DNA of 7,728 nucleotides from Spirochaeta sp. (GTDB lineage: Bacteria > Spirochaetota > Spirochaetia > DSM-2461), in NCBI GenBank assembly GCA_030635565.1, contig DAOVYP010000093.1, forward strand, positions 1 to 7,728, written 5' to 3'. Positions 6,864 through 7,728 of this stretch are shown here, in pieces. The translations under genes were made by a program, and so were the position numbers. Numbering within the stretch: position 1 is the stretch's first letter; each line of letters starts with the position of its first letter. The notes below the pieces were generated by a model. That model ran no database searches. It worked only from the letters and a program-made list of their open reading frames with translations, and was not told where the DNA came from.

Positions 6864-6940
6864 TGGCGGAAGTGACGGGGATCGAACCCGCGATCTCCGG
6901 CTTGACAGGCCGGCGCGATAACCAGCTTCGCTACACCTCC
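6864..6940 (-). tRNA. tRNA-Asp (anticodon GTC)
   Basis: This 77-base minus-strand tRNA includes an encoded CCA. The acceptor stem is GGAGGTG/CACTTCC with discriminator G73 (expected for Asp). The anticodon stem CCGGC/GCCGG has loop CTGTCAA (anticodon GTC), and the T-arm is GCGGG-TTCGATC-CCCGT. G34 in a GUN anticodon is the normal site of queuosine insertion, which links it functionally to the glycosyltransferase at the start of the window. It is the first gene after the promoter at 6952-6980. Confidence 0.97.
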
Positions 6941-6951
6941 GAACCGGAGAC

Positions 6952-6980
6952 ACAATAGCTGAAACGGCAGAGGGCGTCAA
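6952..6980 (-). promoter_or_regulatory. Promoter of the tRNA-Asp/tRNA-Pro operon
   Basis: Minus-strand -35 TTGACG (6980-6975), a 17-base spacer and -10 TATTGT (6957-6952). The -10 box ends 11 bases before the tRNA-Asp 5' end, giving a leader of about 4-5 bases, as is common for bacterial tRNA promoters. Confidence 0.7.
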
Positions 6981-7004
6981 CTGAAGCTCCGCTTGCGTTG
7001 ACGC
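6974..7004. repeat. Inverted repeat carrying two divergent -35 boxes
   Basis: GCGTCAAC (6974-6981) and GTTGACGC (6997-7004) are perfect 8-base inverted arms. A second inner pair, AAGC/GCTT (6984-6987 and 6991-6994), shares the same centre at 6989. Each outer arm contains a TTGACG -35 hexamer, one for the leftward tRNA promoter and one for a rightward promoter. It could bind a symmetric regulator, or simply be a back-to-back promoter pair. Confidence 0.6.
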
Positions 7005-7027
7005 CGGTCCCGAGAGCGTGGTATTTT
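6998..7027 (+). promoter_or_regulatory. Rightward promoter for the structured RNA region and the PpiD/SurA-like gene
   Basis: -35 TTGACG (6998-7003), an 18-base spacer and -10 TATTTT (7022-7027), preceded by TGG to give an extended -10 (TGn). Transcription should start near 7033-7035, leaving about 180 bases before the ATG at 7213. The 7-base inverted arms TCCCGAG (7008-7014) and CTCGGGA (7029-7035) bracket the -10 box and could form an operator. Confidence 0.55.
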
Positions 7028-7033
7028 CCTCGG

Positions 7034-7200
7034 GAGTTTCACTGAAGTTGAAGCCCCCGGGAATCCCCGCCTCATATGGTGGTAGTGAAGATTCGGGGTA
7101 AGCCTGAAAGGTCTTATCCCAAACCCGCTTCGGGGAAGCAACCCGCGAACTACCGGCTCAGCAGGTAGTTTTCATTCGACCAGGTGCGACATCTCTACCT
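7034..7200 (+). ncRNA. Candidate structured RNA or regulatory leader, unassigned
   Basis: Between the predicted start site and the next ribosome binding site there is no ORF of note but much base pairing. CCCC(GG)GAATC (7055-7065) pairs with GATTCGGGG (7090-7098) and encloses CCGCC/GGTGG (7067-7071 with 7078-7082). GGGGTAAG (7095-7102) pairs with CTTATCCC (7113-7120), extended by CCT/AGG, and competes for the same GGGG. GCTT/AAGC closes 7127-7139, inside a direct repeat of AACCCGC (7122-7128 and 7140-7146). AACTACC pairs with GGTAGTT at 7148-7170. It could be a riboswitch-like 5' leader of the PpiD/SurA-like gene or a separate small RNA. I could not match it to SRP RNA, RNase P RNA, tmRNA or 6S RNA. 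The strand is inferred from the promoter. Confidence 0.4.
7148..7172 (+). terminator. Possible attenuator hairpin with short U run
   Basis: AACTACC (7148-7154) pairs with GGTAGTT (7164-7170) around a 9-base loop; the transcript then continues UU-C-A-UU, giving four consecutive U. AGGTAG (7163-7168), most of the right arm, is also complementary to CTACCT (7195-7200) just before the GGAAGG ribosome binding site. Two exclusive folds are therefore possible. The stem is only 7 bp and AT-rich at its base, so terminator strength is doubtful. Confidence 0.3.
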
Positions 7201-7212
7201 ACGGAAGGTTTC

Positions 7213-7728
7213 ATGTCACCGAAAAATAGCAGTCACAGTTTTAAAACGGAAAAAAAGAAAGCATCATCCGGAAACAGGGTTCTTAAATTCATCGGTCTGG
7301 GCATCGTCGGGCTGGCGGTTCTGGGTCTCATTTTTTCATCCGTGTTTTCAGGAAGAAGCGGAGCATCAAATCAGCTGGTTTTTGGAACCTACGGAGACCG
7401 GGATATTGTTTATACCTATAACAATTCCTTCGGACAGGCCGTGGAAAACGCCATGTCCAACTACAATACCGGTGTCGATCAGAATAATCAGTTCTATACA
7501 TTCATCCGTTACATGGCCTGGCAGGAAGCTTTCTCCTCCATAGTTCTCAATACAGCCATTGCATATCACCTTGATGACAGCGGATACGAACCTTCTTCAC
7601 GGGCTGTCGACAGGAGAGTCATCGATTTCGGACGCTATCGCACCAATGGTGAGTTCGATGAAGCGAAATACCTTGCGGCATCCCCGGCCGTAAAAGAATC
7701 CGACAGGGAGCTGATGAAGGAACAACTG
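7213..7728 (+). CDS. SurA/PpiD-like membrane-anchored peptidyl-prolyl isomerase, N-terminal part
   Basis: This is an open frame of 172 codons running off the window, so the C-terminal parvulin domain, if present, is not seen. A basic cytoplasmic leader (residues 1-23, KTEKKK) is followed by one membrane segment (about 24-46) with no cleavage site evident. The rest should face the periplasm, as in PpiD. Residues 52-172 look like a SurA_N/PpiD N-terminal chaperone domain: a long helix around NSFGQAVEN, the YMAWQEAFSSIVLN helix, and the F-x(5)-NGEFDEAKYLA turn, which parallels the PpiD F-x-x-NGKFD-x-x-KY motif. The likely role is folding of secreted and outer-membrane proteins. The ATG at 7213 has GGAAGG 4 bases upstream (7203-7208). 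Expression probably comes from the rightward promoter through the structured leader. Family call is good; isomerase activity cannot be judged. Confidence 0.82.
   Translation, partial: MSPKNSSHSFKTEKKKASSGNRVLKFIGLGIVGLAVLGLIFSSVFSGRSGASNQLVFGTYGDRDIVYTYNNSFGQAVENAMSNYNTGVDQNNQFYTFIRYMAWQEAFSSIVLNTAIAYHLDDSGYEPSSRAVDRRVIDFGRYRTNGEFDEAKYLAASPAVKESDRELMKEQL

Noticed and set aside
6770..6980. Short open frames on both strands over the tRNA genes
   Set aside because: They are shadows of the tRNA-Pro and tRNA-Asp genes, which form complete cloverleaves.
7005..7200. SRP RNA, tmRNA, RNase P RNA or 6S RNA
   Set aside because: The SRP GGAAGGAAGC core, the tmRNA tag and tRNA-like end, and the RNase P GAGGAAAGTCC and ACAGAA motifs are absent on both strands. 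The 5' and 3' ends do not pair as a 6S closing stem would require.
7184..7543. 119-codon plus-strand frame starting at 7184
   Set aside because: It overlaps out of frame with the PpiD/SurA-like reading frame from 7213, which has a ribosome binding site, a membrane segment and a recognisable domain.

Overview
The window looks like a chromosomal housekeeping and regulatory locus from a free-living spirochaete-like bacterium with moderate to fairly high GC. That placement is an inference from protein character: a GTDC1/QTMAN-type glycosyltransferase, a soluble GAF-PAS class III cyclase beside a large HEAT-repeat protein, a group-2 sigma factor, and a PpiD/SurA-like chaperone. There is no rRNA or other decisive phylogenetic marker. 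I see no transposase, prophage gene or CRISPR array.

Layout. (1) Bases 2-409, plus strand: the 3' end of a tRNA-queuosine mannosyltransferase-family glycosyltransferase, convergent with the next gene. (2) Bases 426-4570, minus strand: a two-gene operon. A GAF-PAS adenylate cyclase is followed, with a 4-base ATGA overlap, by a membrane-anchored 858-residue HEAT-repeat protein. A near-consensus sigma-70 promoter sits so close to the cyclase ATG that the mRNA should be leaderless. (3) Bases 4633-6689, minus strand: an nlpD-rpoS-like cluster. It runs from a secreted LysM-LysM-M23 protein whose zinc ligands are all replaced, through a group-2 sigma factor, to an unrecognised 80-residue protein whose start overlaps the sigma stop (TGATG). 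(4) Bases 6789-6940, minus strand: tandem tRNA-Asp(GTC) and tRNA-Pro(CGG) genes 3 bases apart. (5) Bases 6941-7212: a control region with two divergent promoters whose -35 boxes lie in the two arms of one inverted repeat, followed on the plus strand by about 170 bases able to form strong and partly exclusive hairpins. (6) Bases 7213-7728, plus strand: the N-terminal part of a membrane-anchored SurA/PpiD-type folding factor, running off the window.

How the parts may work together (inference). The cyclase makes cAMP in the cytoplasm in response to signals on its GAF and PAS domains, and the co-translated HEAT protein may be its membrane scaffold. The LysM/degenerate-M23 protein probably acts at the cell wall as a non-catalytic regulator of septal or peptidoglycan hydrolases, and its gene sits where nlpD sits next to rpoS in proteobacteria. 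The PpiD/SurA-like protein acts on the outer face of the inner membrane. Envelope upkeep, stress-type transcription and cAMP signalling thus lie side by side.

The least explained parts are the structured region at 7034-7200, the small protein coupled to the sigma factor, and the cyclase-HEAT pairing.
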